Position numbers and translations under genes: made by a program. Shown piece by piece: positions 9,334 through 17,767 of a stretch of DNA of 64,000 nt (within the stretch, counting starts at the first letter, position 1; each line of letters opens with the position of its first letter). The notes below the pieces were generated by a model. It saw nothing but the letters and a program-made list of their open reading frames with translations, was not told the DNA's origin and searched no databases. The stretch lies in assembly GCF_042680125.1 (NCBI RefSeq), contig NZ_JBHTNY010000005.1. The stretch is one strand, 5' to 3'. Source of the stretch: Robinsoniella peoriensis (GTDB lineage: Bacteria; Bacillota; Clostridia; Lachnospirales; Lachnospiraceae).

Positions 9334-11595
9334 ATGAACGTAAAAGAATTAATAGGTCAGATGACAGTAGAAGAAAAAGCCGGGTTATGTTCCGGTCAGG
9401 ATTTTTGGCATACAAAGACGGTAGAGCGTCTGGGAATCCCGGCAATTATGGTAAGCGACGGACCTCACGGACTGCGCAAACAGGATCAGGAAGCAGACCA
9501 TCTTGGAATCAATGACAGCATCAAGGCAGTTTGTTTTCCTGCTGGCTGTGCATTGGCAGCTTCCTTTGACCGCCAGATGACAACCAGGCTGGGAGAAGCC
9601 CTGGGAGAAGAGTGTCAGGCAGAAAACGTTGCAGTAATTTTAGGACCGGCAGTGAACATCAAACGCTCCCCGCTATGCGGAAGAAATTTTGAATACTACT
9701 CAGAAGATCCTTATCTGGCATCTGAAATTGCAGCAAGCCATATCAAAGGAGTCCAGAGCAAAAATGTAGGAACCAGCATCAAGCATTTTCTGGCTAATAA
9801 CCAGGAACACCGAAGAATGTCCTCCAGCTCTGAGATGGATGAACGTACTGCGAGGGAAATCTATCTGGCTGCATTTGAAGGAGCAGTAAAGCAGTCTAAG
9901 CCGTGGACTGTGATGTGTTCTTATAACCGGATTAACGGTACATATGCATGTGAAAATAAAAAATACCTCACGGATATCCTGAGAGATGAATGGGGATTTG
10001 ACGGCTTCGTAGTCAGTGACTGGGGCGCTGTAAATGACAGAGTTGACAGTCTGAAGGCTGGATTGGAACTGGAAATGCCATCTTCCTTTGGTATTAATGA
10101 TAAAAAAATTGCAGAGGCAGTAAAAGCAGGTACACTTTCAGAAGAATGCCTGGATGAAGCGGTGGAGAGAGTATTAAATATTGTATATAAATTTGTTGAG
10201 AACCGTAACGAAAACGCGGTATTCGATAAAGAAGCAGACCATAAGCTTTCAAAGGAAATAGCAGCAGAATGCATGGTTCTTTTAAAAAATGACCAGATTC
10301 TTCCATTGGATGAGAAGGCAAATACCGTATTTATCGGTGCATTTGCCAAAAAACCAAGATATCAGGGTGGAGGAAGTTCTCATATAAATTCATTTAAGGT
10401 GGAATCCGCGCTGGATGCAGTAGCAGGAATGGAGCATATAACATATTCACCGGGATTTATCACAGAAAAAGATGTGATAGATGAAGCGCTGATAAAGGAA
10501 GCGGTAGAAGCAGCGAAAAAAGCAGAGACAGCAGTTGTATTTGCCGGCTTGCCGGATTCCTTTGAATCCGAAGGATTTGACCGCAAGCACATGAGACTTC
10601 CGGACTGCCAGAATGAGCTGATCCGTCAGGTAGCAGCTGTGAATAAAAATACCGTGGTTGTACTTCATAATGGATCTCCGGTAGAAATGCCATGGATTCA
10701 GGATGTGAAAGCCGTATTAGAAGCTTACCTGGGTGGCCAGGCAGTAGGCGCTGCAACCGTGGATATTCTGTTCGGAAAAGCAAATCCCTGCGGAAGACTT
10801 GCGGAAACATTTCCCATTCGCTTAGAGGATAATCCTTCTTATCTGTACTATCTGGGAGAAGGCGACAAGGTAGAGTACAGAGAGGGTGTATTTGTAGGAT
10901 ACCGCTATTATGATAAGAAAAAGATGGATGTTCTCTTCCCATTTGGTCATGGACTGAGTTATACCAGCTTTGTATACAGTAATCTGGTGCTGGATAAGGA
11001 GAATATGAAGGATACCGAGACCCTCAGAGTTACGGTAGATGTAACAAATGCAGGAACAATCAAAGGCAAAGAAGTTGTTCAGTTGTATGTGGCTCCGTTA
11101 AATGGCAGTATCATCCGTCCGGTACGGGAATTAAAAGGATTTGATAAAATTGAATTAAATCCGGGCGAAACGAAGACAGTCAGCTTTGAACTTGAAAAAC
11201 GTGCATTTGCTTACTTTGATATGGAAGCAGGAGACTGGAAAGTAGAAAATGCAGACTATGAGATCCAGATTGGAAAATCATCCCGGGATATCGTTGCTGC
11301 AGCATCTGTTCATGTGGAAAGCACAAGTAAAAAAACCAGATCATATAATCGCAATACGACCTTTGGTGATTTAATGAAGGATGAAAAAGCGATGGAGATT
11401 GCAGGATATCTTCTGAAAGAAGTGGCAGTTTTAGGGGATGCAGCAGATGATGCACTGGGTGAAAGTACGACGGCCATGAATGAAGCGATGATGATGTATA
11501 TGCCAATCCGCGGAGTAATTACTTTTGCACAGGGTAAAGTAAGTGAAGAAGAACTGGATGCATTGTTAGAGAAAATTAATCAGATCACCGAATAG
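9334..11595 (+). CDS. glycoside hydrolase family 3, beta-glucosidase-like
   Basis: This 753-residue cytoplasmic enzyme has no signal peptide. The GH3 N-terminal barrel includes VSDGPHGLRKQ and the nucleophile motif FVVSDWGAV (Asp about 229). The GH3 C-terminal domain carries the acid/base region around GLPDSFESEGFDR. A fibronectin type III-like domain follows (VVQLYVAP, IRPVRELKGFDKIEL), with about 75 extra C-terminal residues. It probably hydrolyses plant-derived beta-glucosides or related oligosaccharides. The ATG at 9334 is set by AGGAGG at 9321-9326. The in-frame TTG at 9328 is too close to that site. Confidence 0.93.
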   Translation: MNVKELIGQMTVEEKAGLCSGQDFWHTKTVERLGIPAIMVSDGPHGLRKQDQEADHLGINDSIKAVCFPAGCALAASFDRQMTTRLGEALGEECQAENVAVILGPAVNIKRSPLCGRNFEYYSEDPYLASEIAASHIKGVQSKNVGTSIKHFLANNQEHRRMSSSSEMDERTAREIYLAAFEGAVKQSKPWTVMCSYNRINGTYACENKKYLTDILRDEWGFDGFVVSDWGAVNDRVDSLKAGLELEMPSSFGINDKKIAEAVKAGTLSEECLDEAVERVLNIVYKFVENRNENAVFDKEADHKLSKEIAAECMVLLKNDQILPLDEKANTVFIGAFAKKPRYQGGGSSHINSFKVESALDAVAGMEHITYSPGFITEKDVIDEALIKEAVEAAKKAETAVVFAGLPDSFESEGFDRKHMRLPDCQNELIRQVAAVNKNTVVVLHNGSPVEMPWIQDVKAVLEAYLGGQAVGAATVDILFGKANPCGRLAETFPIRLEDNPSYLYYLGEGDKVEYREGVFVGYRYYDKKKMDVLFPFGHGLSYTSFVYSNLVLDKENMKDTETLRVTVDVTNAGTIKGKEVVQLYVAPLNGSIIRPVRELKGFDKIELNPGETKTVSFELEKRAFAYFDMEAGDWKVENADYEIQIGKSSRDIVAAASVHVESTSKKTRSYNRNTTFGDLMKDEKAMEIAGYLLKEVAVLGDAADDALGESTTAMNEAMMMYMPIRGVITFAQGKVSEEELDALLEKINQITE

Positions 11596-11670
11596 ATCCA
11601 ATTTGAAAATCATACGTGAACAGAGACACAAGTTTTGATTCATGCATTGTTTAGAAAGCAAATAGCACAA

Positions 11671-11708
11671 GGCCATTCACATTTATGCTGTGAATGGCCC
11701 TGTTTTTT
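11671..11708 (+). terminator. rho-independent terminator after the GH3 gene
   Basis: GGCCATTCACA pairs with TGTGAATGGCC (both in 11671-11699), followed by a T run. It lies between the convergent GH3 and hflC genes. Confidence 0.85.
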
Positions 11709-12576
11709 ATTCGTAACCCTGAAAAATTTTGGCAATAGGGGAATCTTCCGAGAGAATCACGGTTTTGTCATCTCCGGTCATGGAAGCTTTTAAAGCATCC
11801 AGGCTTCTTACATATGAGTAAAAATCTGTTTTCCCTTCATCTGCATAAGCGGCTGACAGAATTTTCATATATTCAGCTTCGCCTTCTGCTATGAGGATTT
11901 CCGCCTGCTTTTCAGCTTCGGATATCTTAATGGCAATTTCTTTATCGGTTGTGTTTCTGATAACCTTAGCTTCTGATTTACCTTCTGCTGTATAAGTGGC
12001 GGCTATGTTGTTTCGCTCTGAGATCATACGTTCAAATACAGCTTCCTTGTTATCATTGGGCAGATCCAGCTGCTTCGTTTCGAAAACCAGAAGTTCGATA
12101 CCATACTGTTCCATATTATTACCGATATTTTTCATAACGTTTGTAGAAAGTACACCGTCACGGCTGGTAATTACCTCATCCTGGGTCATACTGCTGATTA
12201 CATTTTTCGTTGCGTTATAAACGGCAGTGTTAATTCTGTTTTCCGCATTAGTCTGGGAAGAGTTTAAGGTTTGTGCAAATTTTAAAGGATCTACAATTTT
12301 CCATAATACATAACTGTCGCTGATCATAGTTTTTTTATCTTTAGTAATTACATCAGACGGTACTAAATCAGAAAGCAGAGTTTCTTTTGGCAAAGTATCT
12401 GCAGTCTGGATAAAAGGAATCTTTAAATGGATTCCGGGGTCAGCAATTACACGGCTGACCTTACCGAACTGGCGTACCAGCTTATATTCATTTTGTCTGG
12501 AAATCACCACGGAAGAAGCCAGTGTAACCACAACAACTACCGCAGCAAAACAACCTATAACAACTTTTTTCTTCAT
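11707..12576 (-). CDS. hflC: HflC-like SPFH/band 7 membrane protein
   Basis: The 289-residue protein has an N-terminal membrane anchor (VVIGCFAAVVVVVTLASSVV) followed by a band 7/SPFH domain (NEYKLVRQFGKVSRVIADPG). The C-terminal part is helical and rich in E/A (ISEAEKQAEILIAEGEAEYM). With HflK it forms the large HflKC cage that surrounds and modulates the FtsH protease in the membrane. The start at 12576 follows GGAGGA. It lies 15 bases after hflK, in one operon. Confidence 0.9.
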   Translation of the reverse strand: MKKKVVIGCFAAVVVVVTLASSVVISRQNEYKLVRQFGKVSRVIADPGIHLKIPFIQTADTLPKETLLSDLVPSDVITKDKKTMISDSYVLWKIVDPLKFAQTLNSSQTNAENRINTAVYNATKNVISSMTQDEVITSRDGVLSTNVMKNIGNNMEQYGIELLVFETKQLDLPNDNKEAVFERMISERNNIAATYTAEGKSEAKVIRNTTDKEIAIKISEAEKQAEILIAEGEAEYMKILSAAYADEGKTDFYSYVRSLDALKASMTGDDKTVILSEDSPIAKIFQGYE

Positions 12577-12591
12577 AATTCATAGTCCTCC

Positions 12592-13710
12592 TTATTGTGC
12601 ATCCGTTTGTGGCGTTTCCGGGTTTGTAGTTTCGGCAGTTGGATTTTCGGCGTTATTGGTCTTGTTTTCCTTTGGCGCATCACTCTCTTGGGTATCGTCT
12701 TTTTCCGGTTTCTGCCCATTAGCTGCTGATGTATCGTTTTCTGTAAATGGTGCTAAAGGCAGTACCTTCTGGACGCCGTTACCGCTGTCAATTACTATTT
12801 TCAATCCCGGAAGTACACTTTCCATTGTTTCGTAGAACATACGCTGTTTTGTTACAACAGGATTTTTCTGATATTCTTCATACATGGCTTTGAATCTGGA
12901 TGTCTGTGCAGTTGCTTCGTTAATTCTGGTCTGTTTCTGGGCTTGTGCATCTTTGATAATCTGGTCTACTTTTGCATCAGCTTCCGGTGTTTTTTCATTC
13001 CGGTATTTGTTGGCATTATTGATTGCGGTTTCTTTTCCCTGCTTTGCAGTTTCCACAGCTTTAAACGCCTGCATCACTTCCTGGGTAGGGGGAGCGGAGT
13101 CCTGTATGGTAATATTCACCAGCTGGAGACCGAGGTTCTGTTCTTCAATTTTGGTTATGATCATTTCTTTGATCTTAGCCTGAATTTCGCTTTTCCCGGT
13201 AGTTAATACATCATCTACTTTATAGCTTCCGATCACAGTACGGATACAGCTTTGGGAGATACTTTTTAAGATATCCTCCGGACGCTGAGAAGCATATAAA
13301 TACTGGACCGGTTCTGCAATACGGTATTCCACGAAAAAGTCTACATTTATAAAGTTATAATCAGAAGTTATCATAATGCCTTCGGTATCTACAGTCTGGT
13401 TATTTTCAATCGTATAGCCGATCGGAAAACCCTGAATTGTGGTATTTACTTTTTTTACCTGCTGAATTCCAGGAATTTTAAAATGAAGACCAGTCTCAGT
13501 GACAGCTTTGGGTTTTCCAAGGGTGGTAAGTACAGCCTGCTCCTGTTCCTGAATCTGATAAAAGGATCCGGATACAATGAAGACGGCTGCCACACCCGCT
13601 GCGACGATGATAACTACTTTTTTTACACCTTTGGCTGTTTTCTTAACGTTTTTCTGGAAATTCTTTTTTGATTCATTAAATATGTTATTGTTCATGTTCG
13701 GGTTCCACAT
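12592..13710 (-). CDS. hflK: HflK-like SPFH/band 7 membrane protein
   Basis: The 372-residue partner of HflC has a short Asn-rich N-terminus, a basic stretch and a membrane segment (VVIIVAAGVAAVFIVSGSF). The band 7 domain follows (EQEQAVLTTLGKPKAVTETG), then a long helical region. The tail is low-complexity and acidic/polar (DDTQESDAPKENKTNNAENP). The start at 13710 is set by GAGGAGGA. The transcript appears to begin near 13,985 and to pass through a yybP-ykoY-type riboswitch with a terminator, so manganese may control the operon. Confidence 0.9.
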   Translation of the reverse strand: MWNPNMNNNIFNESKKNFQKNVKKTAKGVKKVVIIVAAGVAAVFIVSGSFYQIQEQEQAVLTTLGKPKAVTETGLHFKIPGIQQVKKVNTTIQGFPIGYTIENNQTVDTEGIMITSDYNFINVDFFVEYRIAEPVQYLYASQRPEDILKSISQSCIRTVIGSYKVDDVLTTGKSEIQAKIKEMIITKIEEQNLGLQLVNITIQDSAPPTQEVMQAFKAVETAKQGKETAINNANKYRNEKTPEADAKVDQIIKDAQAQKQTRINEATAQTSRFKAMYEEYQKNPVVTKQRMFYETMESVLPGLKIVIDSGNGVQKVLPLAPFTENDTSAANGQKPEKDDTQESDAPKENKTNNAENPTAETTNPETPQTDAQ

Positions 13711-13842
13711 ACAAATCCTCCTCGTAATTGTCCGGCAGATAAATAACTTCCATGGCAGAAATTTATGTGCCGTTCCCTCTAAGAGTATGCCTTATAAATG
13801 ATCATTTTTAAGACAAACTCAAGTTACAAAAGAAAAAGGTAT

Positions 13843-13890
13843 TAAAAAAAGACTTTTACCCCAGACTGACTGCTGGAATAAAAGTCTTGC
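13843..13890 (-). terminator. intrinsic terminator of the riboswitch expression platform
   Basis: On the minus strand AAGACTTTTATTCCAG pairs with CTGGGGTAAAAGTCTT and is followed by a T run. The 5' arm of this hairpin is also the 3' strand of the aptamer P1 helix, so the two structures exclude each other. This is the usual logic of this riboswitch class. Confidence 0.8.
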
Positions 13891-13982
13891 TAATTACTTA
13901 CATGACGCGGATATCGCTATCGTTCTGACGCCTTCATGTACCATCTGATTAATAATTACGATGGTAGCTACTCCCTTTTCTT
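13880..13982 (-). ncRNA. yybP-ykoY (Mn2+) riboswitch candidate upstream of hflKC
   Basis: Read on the minus strand, the conserved motifs appear in order. A P1 5' strand runs into GGGAGTAGC. A hairpin follows (TACCATC with GATGGTA). A second arm is closed by ACATGA/TCATGT with a GATA-GCGA-TATC tip, and then TTAGCAAGACTTTT closes P1. This matches the GGGGAGUAGC ... UUAGCAAGAC framework I recall for Mn2+-sensing yybP-ykoY RNAs. Such RNAs usually control manganese export genes. Here the next gene is hflK, about 130 bases after the terminator. It was identified by eye and not by a covariance model. Confidence 0.75.
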
Positions 13983-13991
13983 TGTTAAAAG

Positions 13992-14018
13992 ATTATCACA
14001 AATTGTCGAAAAAAGCAA
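13992..14018 (-). promoter_or_regulatory. probable promoter of the riboswitch-hflKC transcript
   Basis: On the minus strand TTGCTT (14018-14013) is followed after 15 bases by an extended -10, TGTGATAAT (core GATAAT 13997-13992). It sits about ten bases before the aptamer. The spacing is slightly short, which the extended -10 would offset. Confidence 0.5.
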
Positions 14019-14051
14019 GTACTTTTTTACAATTTCAGATTATTATGCCAT

Positions 14052-15005
14052 TTAGCAGGTAGCGCCGCCTACCAGATGTAGTTTGGCATCCAGAATTTCC
14101 TGTTTACGTTCTAACAGATCGTTTGCCAAAAGCTGTGATTCTGCATTTTCAAAGCCCAAACGTTCTATTGTTGTGGAGAAACGTTCACCTGTTTTTCCCT
14201 GTTCACGGAAAAGGAGGATTGCTTTTTCAATAACATCCAGTGCTTCTTCTTTGGAAGTAAATACTTTATTTAATGCTTTGCCTATAGCAATACGTTTTCC
14301 CCATCTGCCTCCGATATAGATTTTAAATCCTGGTACACCTTCTTCAATGGCATCAAAGCGGCATTTTCCGATACAGCGGCCACAGTTATTGCAGGCTTCT
14401 TCATCAATTTCCAGGATGCCGTCAACTACTTTGGCAGCACCCACCGGACAGGCTGTTTCTACGGAACATTTTTTACATCCGTTGCAGCAGTCTTCTTCGA
14501 AGACAGGAGTCATCTGACCGATGATTCCGATATCGTTCAGATCCGGTTTTACACAGTTATTGGGACATCCCCCAACGGCAATTTTAAATTTGTGCGGCAG
14601 TTTTACCGTATTGTAGCCCACATAGAAGCGCTCATGAATTTCTTCGGAGATTGCAAAGGCATCTAACAGGCCGTATTGACAGGTGGTTCCTTTACAGGCT
14701 ACTACCGGACGTACTTTAGATCCGGTGCCGCCGGTTACTAATCCGGATTTGGAAAGATAGGTACGAAAGTCTTCGATTTTATCAAAGGGAATGCCCTGTA
14801 CTTCTATGGTAAGTCTGGTGGTCAGGGTTACTACCCCGTTTCCATATAGATTTGCGGCTTCCGAGATACACTGCATTTGCTGCGCTGAAATTTTACCGTT
14901 TATCGTAATGATTCTGCCGGAAAAATTATCCGTTCCTTTGTTGCTTAAAAATCCTAAAGCTTTTACTCTTTTTTCTTCTTCTGGGCTGATTGTTAAAGTT
15001 GCCAT
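14052..15005 (-). CDS. siroheme nitrite/sulfite reductase-like protein with two ferredoxin 4Fe-4S motifs
   Basis: The 317-residue protein has an N-terminal ferredoxin-like half-domain (SAQQMQCISEAANLYGNGVV, LTTRLTIEVQGIP). The siroheme/4Fe-4S cysteines follow (ACKGTTCQYG and GGCPNNC). Two ferredoxin clusters come next: CCNGCKKCSVETACP and CNNCGRCIGKCRF. This is the compact layout of anaerobic sulfite/nitrite reductase-like proteins of clostridia and methanogens. It probably reduces sulfite or a related substrate, but the true substrate is uncertain. The gene precedes a CoA-disulfide reductase/rhodanese gene on the same strand, which suggests a sulfur-metabolism context. Confidence 0.82.
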   Translation of the reverse strand: MATLTISPEEEKRVKALGFLSNKGTDNFSGRIITINGKISAQQMQCISEAANLYGNGVVTLTTRLTIEVQGIPFDKIEDFRTYLSKSGLVTGGTGSKVRPVVACKGTTCQYGLLDAFAISEEIHERFYVGYNTVKLPHKFKIAVGGCPNNCVKPDLNDIGIIGQMTPVFEEDCCNGCKKCSVETACPVGAAKVVDGILEIDEEACNNCGRCIGKCRFDAIEEGVPGFKIYIGGRWGKRIAIGKALNKVFTSKEEALDVIEKAILLFREQGKTGERFSTTIERLGFENAESQLLANDLLERKQEILDAKLHLVGGATC

Positions 15006-15083
15006 TTCTTTCCTCCTGAGTTATGTAATTATATTTGTTTGTTCTGAGTTACTTCTTTATAGTTGCTGATATCCGGTTATCGC

Positions 15084-16709
15084 TTATCCTTCTATTTCAT
15101 TAAATGCTGTTCCGCCTTCTAAGACTCTGGTATTGGTATATCCATAGTATTTCATGCGGTTCTGAAGCATATAGGCGCGTTTTCCTTTGCTGCAGACGAG
15201 CAACAGCTTGTCATCTGTATTTAATTCCGGTACAGGACCATTTACGGATGAAAGGTCTATATAGCGTGCGCCGTCAATCTGAGGGGTTATGGAAGCATCA
15301 ATGAGCCGATATCCCTCTGCTTTGCCTTCCTGGTATTCAACCGGTGTGAAAGTTTCAAATTCTCCGCTCAGTTTATTTAGTAATATGTTGACAGTCGAAG
15401 AGAATGGATGGATAGCTGTGGAAAATGGAGGCGCATAGGCAAGATCCATATTTTCAACATCCTCTAACGCTGCATGCAGGGAAATGGCGGCAGCTGCAAT
15501 ATCTACCATTTTATCAACTGCACCTTTTCCGGCAGCCTGTAATCCCAGCAGTTTATGCGTTTTTTTATCTGCAATCATTTTTACGATAAAAGCAGAGGCT
15601 CCGGGATAGTAGTGAGCTTTGTCGTCGACTACGGAAATAACACTGACGGCATCAAATCCGGCAGCAATGGCAGCAGCCTCACTCAATCCGGTTTTGCCTA
15701 CATTTAATTCCGGTAGTTTGCAGACCCCTGTACCGAGAACGCCATTGTAGGAGATATTTTTCCCACCTATATTTTTTGCTGCAATACGGCCTTCAATATT
15801 TGCGGAAGACCCCATTGGTGACCAGGCAGGTTCTTTTGTTATGGCATTTATGACGCAGGCACAGTCACCAATGGCATAAATATCCTGGTCATTGGTCTGT
15901 AAGTGCTCATTTACTTTTACGGTTCTATTTGGCATTAGCTCGATACCTGTGTCAGCCAGAAATTCTGTGTTTGCACGGATACCGATAGAGAGAATAACGG
16001 CATCGGCTTTCATAGCACGCCTGGAAGTCTGAACCTTTTCCACTGTGTCTGTTCCGAGAATGGCTACTAAACGTGTTCCGGTAAAGGACATTATGCCGTG
16101 ATCAGCCAGGTGGTTTTCGATATATGCGGCAAATTCGGTATCGAATCCGGGTAAAATCTGATCCGCCATATCAATGACAGAAACGCGCACACCTTTAGAT
16201 GCCAGATTTTCTGCAACCTCAAGGCCGATGAAACCTGCCCCTGCAATAACCGCACGTTTGATACCGGATGTTTCCAGCGTTTCCCTTAAAGAAATTGCAT
16301 CTTCGGGTGTTCTCATATAGAAGACATTTTTTAAATGAATACCATCGATTGGAGGTATAACGGGACTTGCCCCGGAAGCGACAATTAATTTGTCATAAGA
16401 ATAAACAGTAGATTCTTTGGTCTTCAGGTTTAAAGCGGTTACTGTTTTTTCAGACCGGTCGATATGGGTTACTTCGGTTTCGGTGGATACCATGACACCG
16501 GTCTGTTTAGCAAAACTCTCCGGTGTATTCACGATTAGTTCTTCCTTATCCTCAATGATGCTTCCCACATAATAAGGAAGACCGCATCCGGCATAGGAGA
16601 TCTCAGCGCTTTTTGTCAGAATCTGTACCTCATATCCCTGGTTTTCACGTTTCAATTTAGCAGCAGCTTTGGTGCCGGCAGCGACGCCTCCAATGATTAA
16701 TACTTTCAT
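15084..16709 (-). CDS. CoA-disulfide reductase-type FAD oxidoreductase with C-terminal rhodanese domain
   Basis: The 541-residue protein opens with an FAD-binding motif (MKVLIIGGVAAGTKAAAKLK). The redox cysteine is in SYAGCGLPYYVGS. The NAD(P)H motif is RAVIAGAGFIGLEVAENL, and a second FAD motif is IYAIGDCA. A dimerisation domain follows. The last about 90 residues form a rhodanese domain with the sulfur-carrying Cys in LLVCSKGKRA. Fusions of this kind reduce CoA-disulfides, CoA-persulfides or polysulfide with NAD(P)H. An upstream ATG at 16841 is in frame but lacks a ribosome site, and the FAD motif begins at 16709, so I use that. Confidence 0.9.
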   Translation of the reverse strand: MKVLIIGGVAAGTKAAAKLKRENQGYEVQILTKSAEISYAGCGLPYYVGSIIEDKEELIVNTPESFAKQTGVMVSTETEVTHIDRSEKTVTALNLKTKESTVYSYDKLIVASGASPVIPPIDGIHLKNVFYMRTPEDAISLRETLETSGIKRAVIAGAGFIGLEVAENLASKGVRVSVIDMADQILPGFDTEFAAYIENHLADHGIMSFTGTRLVAILGTDTVEKVQTSRRAMKADAVILSIGIRANTEFLADTGIELMPNRTVKVNEHLQTNDQDIYAIGDCACVINAITKEPAWSPMGSSANIEGRIAAKNIGGKNISYNGVLGTGVCKLPELNVGKTGLSEAAAIAAGFDAVSVISVVDDKAHYYPGASAFIVKMIADKKTHKLLGLQAAGKGAVDKMVDIAAAAISLHAALEDVENMDLAYAPPFSTAIHPFSSTVNILLNKLSGEFETFTPVEYQEGKAEGYRLIDASITPQIDGARYIDLSSVNGPVPELNTDDKLLLVCSKGKRAYMLQNRMKYYGYTNTRVLEGGTAFNEIEG

Positions 16710-16793
16710 ATGTACAAAACCTCTTTTCCTGTTATATGTATTACTATAACACTTGTTTATTAATAATAAAAATGATATTATCTTATTATAAAC

Positions 16794-16808
16794 ATAGGTA
16801 AAACCTAT
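16794..16808. promoter_or_regulatory. palindromic candidate LysR operator
   Basis: ATAGGT-AAA-ACCTAT lies between the divergent LysR-type gene and the CoA-disulfide reductase gene. A 15-bp dyad in this position is typical of a LysR-family recognition site that controls both genes. Confidence 0.5.
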
Positions 16809-16834
16809 AGATAAATTTGGAAGAAGGAATGGAT

Positions 16835-17758
16835 ATGACAATCAGGCATCTGAGGATTTTTGTGATGGTAGCAGATTGTGGGACAATGAGTCTGGCAGCG
16901 GAAAAAATGTTCCTGTCCCAGCCTACGGTGAGTCAGGCGATACGGGAATTAGAGGAACATTATGGGGGACTGTTGTTTGAACGGTTGTCAAAACATCTTT
17001 ACATAACGGATCTGGGAGAAAAGCTTTTGGGGCATGCAAGGGATGTACTTCGTCAGCTTGAATATCTGGAAGAGCAGATGCTGAGCAAAAAGCAGATGAA
17101 AATACTGCGTGTAGGAACCTCTATGACAGTAGGAACCTGCCTTTTACCGGACATGGTTCAGCGGTTTAAGCAGATGCAGGAGGACGTGGATATTTTCGCC
17201 TGTGTGAATAATACAAAAGTGATAGAACAAAAGCTCATGGATGCGGAACTGGATATAGCGGTGGTTGAAGGACAGGTTAAGAGTCCGGATCTGTTGATTA
17301 AACCGATGATTGAAGATGAACTGGTTTTGGTATGTGCAAAAAAACATCCTTTCGCTGGAATGAAAAGGCTCTATTTCTGTCAGCTGGAAGGTCAGAAGTT
17401 TGTGATGCGTGAAAAAGGAAGCGGAACAAGGGAGCTTTTTGAAAAAGACCTGGAAAAACACGGGGTTAGTGTAAATGTTGCCTGGGAAGTAGTGGGAACG
17501 GAGGCAATTAAGCATGCGATAATTAAGGATAATTGTCTGAGTGTGATCGCTTACAGACTTGTGGAAGAAGAAGTGCGTTCCGGTGAGATGTACATGTTCC
17601 GGGAAGATACAAACAGGTGGAAACGCAGTTTTGATTTGGTTTACCATAAGGATAAGTTTATCAATGTGGGGATAAATTCTTTTATTGAATGTCTGAAGTT
17701 TTTCGGGAGTAGAGAGGGGTTTGAAGGAATACAGATCGGAAAGCTGTCAGAGGGGTGA
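16835..17758 (+). CDS. LysR family transcriptional regulator
   Basis: The 307-residue protein has an N-terminal winged helix-turn-helix (MTIRHLRIFVMVADCGTMSL, then AAEKMFLSQPTVSQAIRELE). A periplasmic-binding-protein-like effector domain follows (LRVGTSMTVGTCLLP). It is of the CysL/CysB-like class. Divergence from the CoA-disulfide reductase and siroheme reductase genes suggests it controls their expression in response to a sulfur metabolite. The start at 16835 is six bases after AAGGA. An ATG at 16829 overlaps that site and is less likely. Confidence 0.9.
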   Translation: MTIRHLRIFVMVADCGTMSLAAEKMFLSQPTVSQAIRELEEHYGGLLFERLSKHLYITDLGEKLLGHARDVLRQLEYLEEQMLSKKQMKILRVGTSMTVGTCLLPDMVQRFKQMQEDVDIFACVNNTKVIEQKLMDAELDIAVVEGQVKSPDLLIKPMIEDELVLVCAKKHPFAGMKRLYFCQLEGQKFVMREKGSGTRELFEKDLEKHGVSVNVAWEVVGTEAIKHAIIKDNCLSVIAYRLVEEEVRSGEMYMFREDTNRWKRSFDLVYHKDKFINVGINSFIECLKFFGSREGFEGIQIGKLSEG

Positions 17759-17767
17759 ATACATAAA

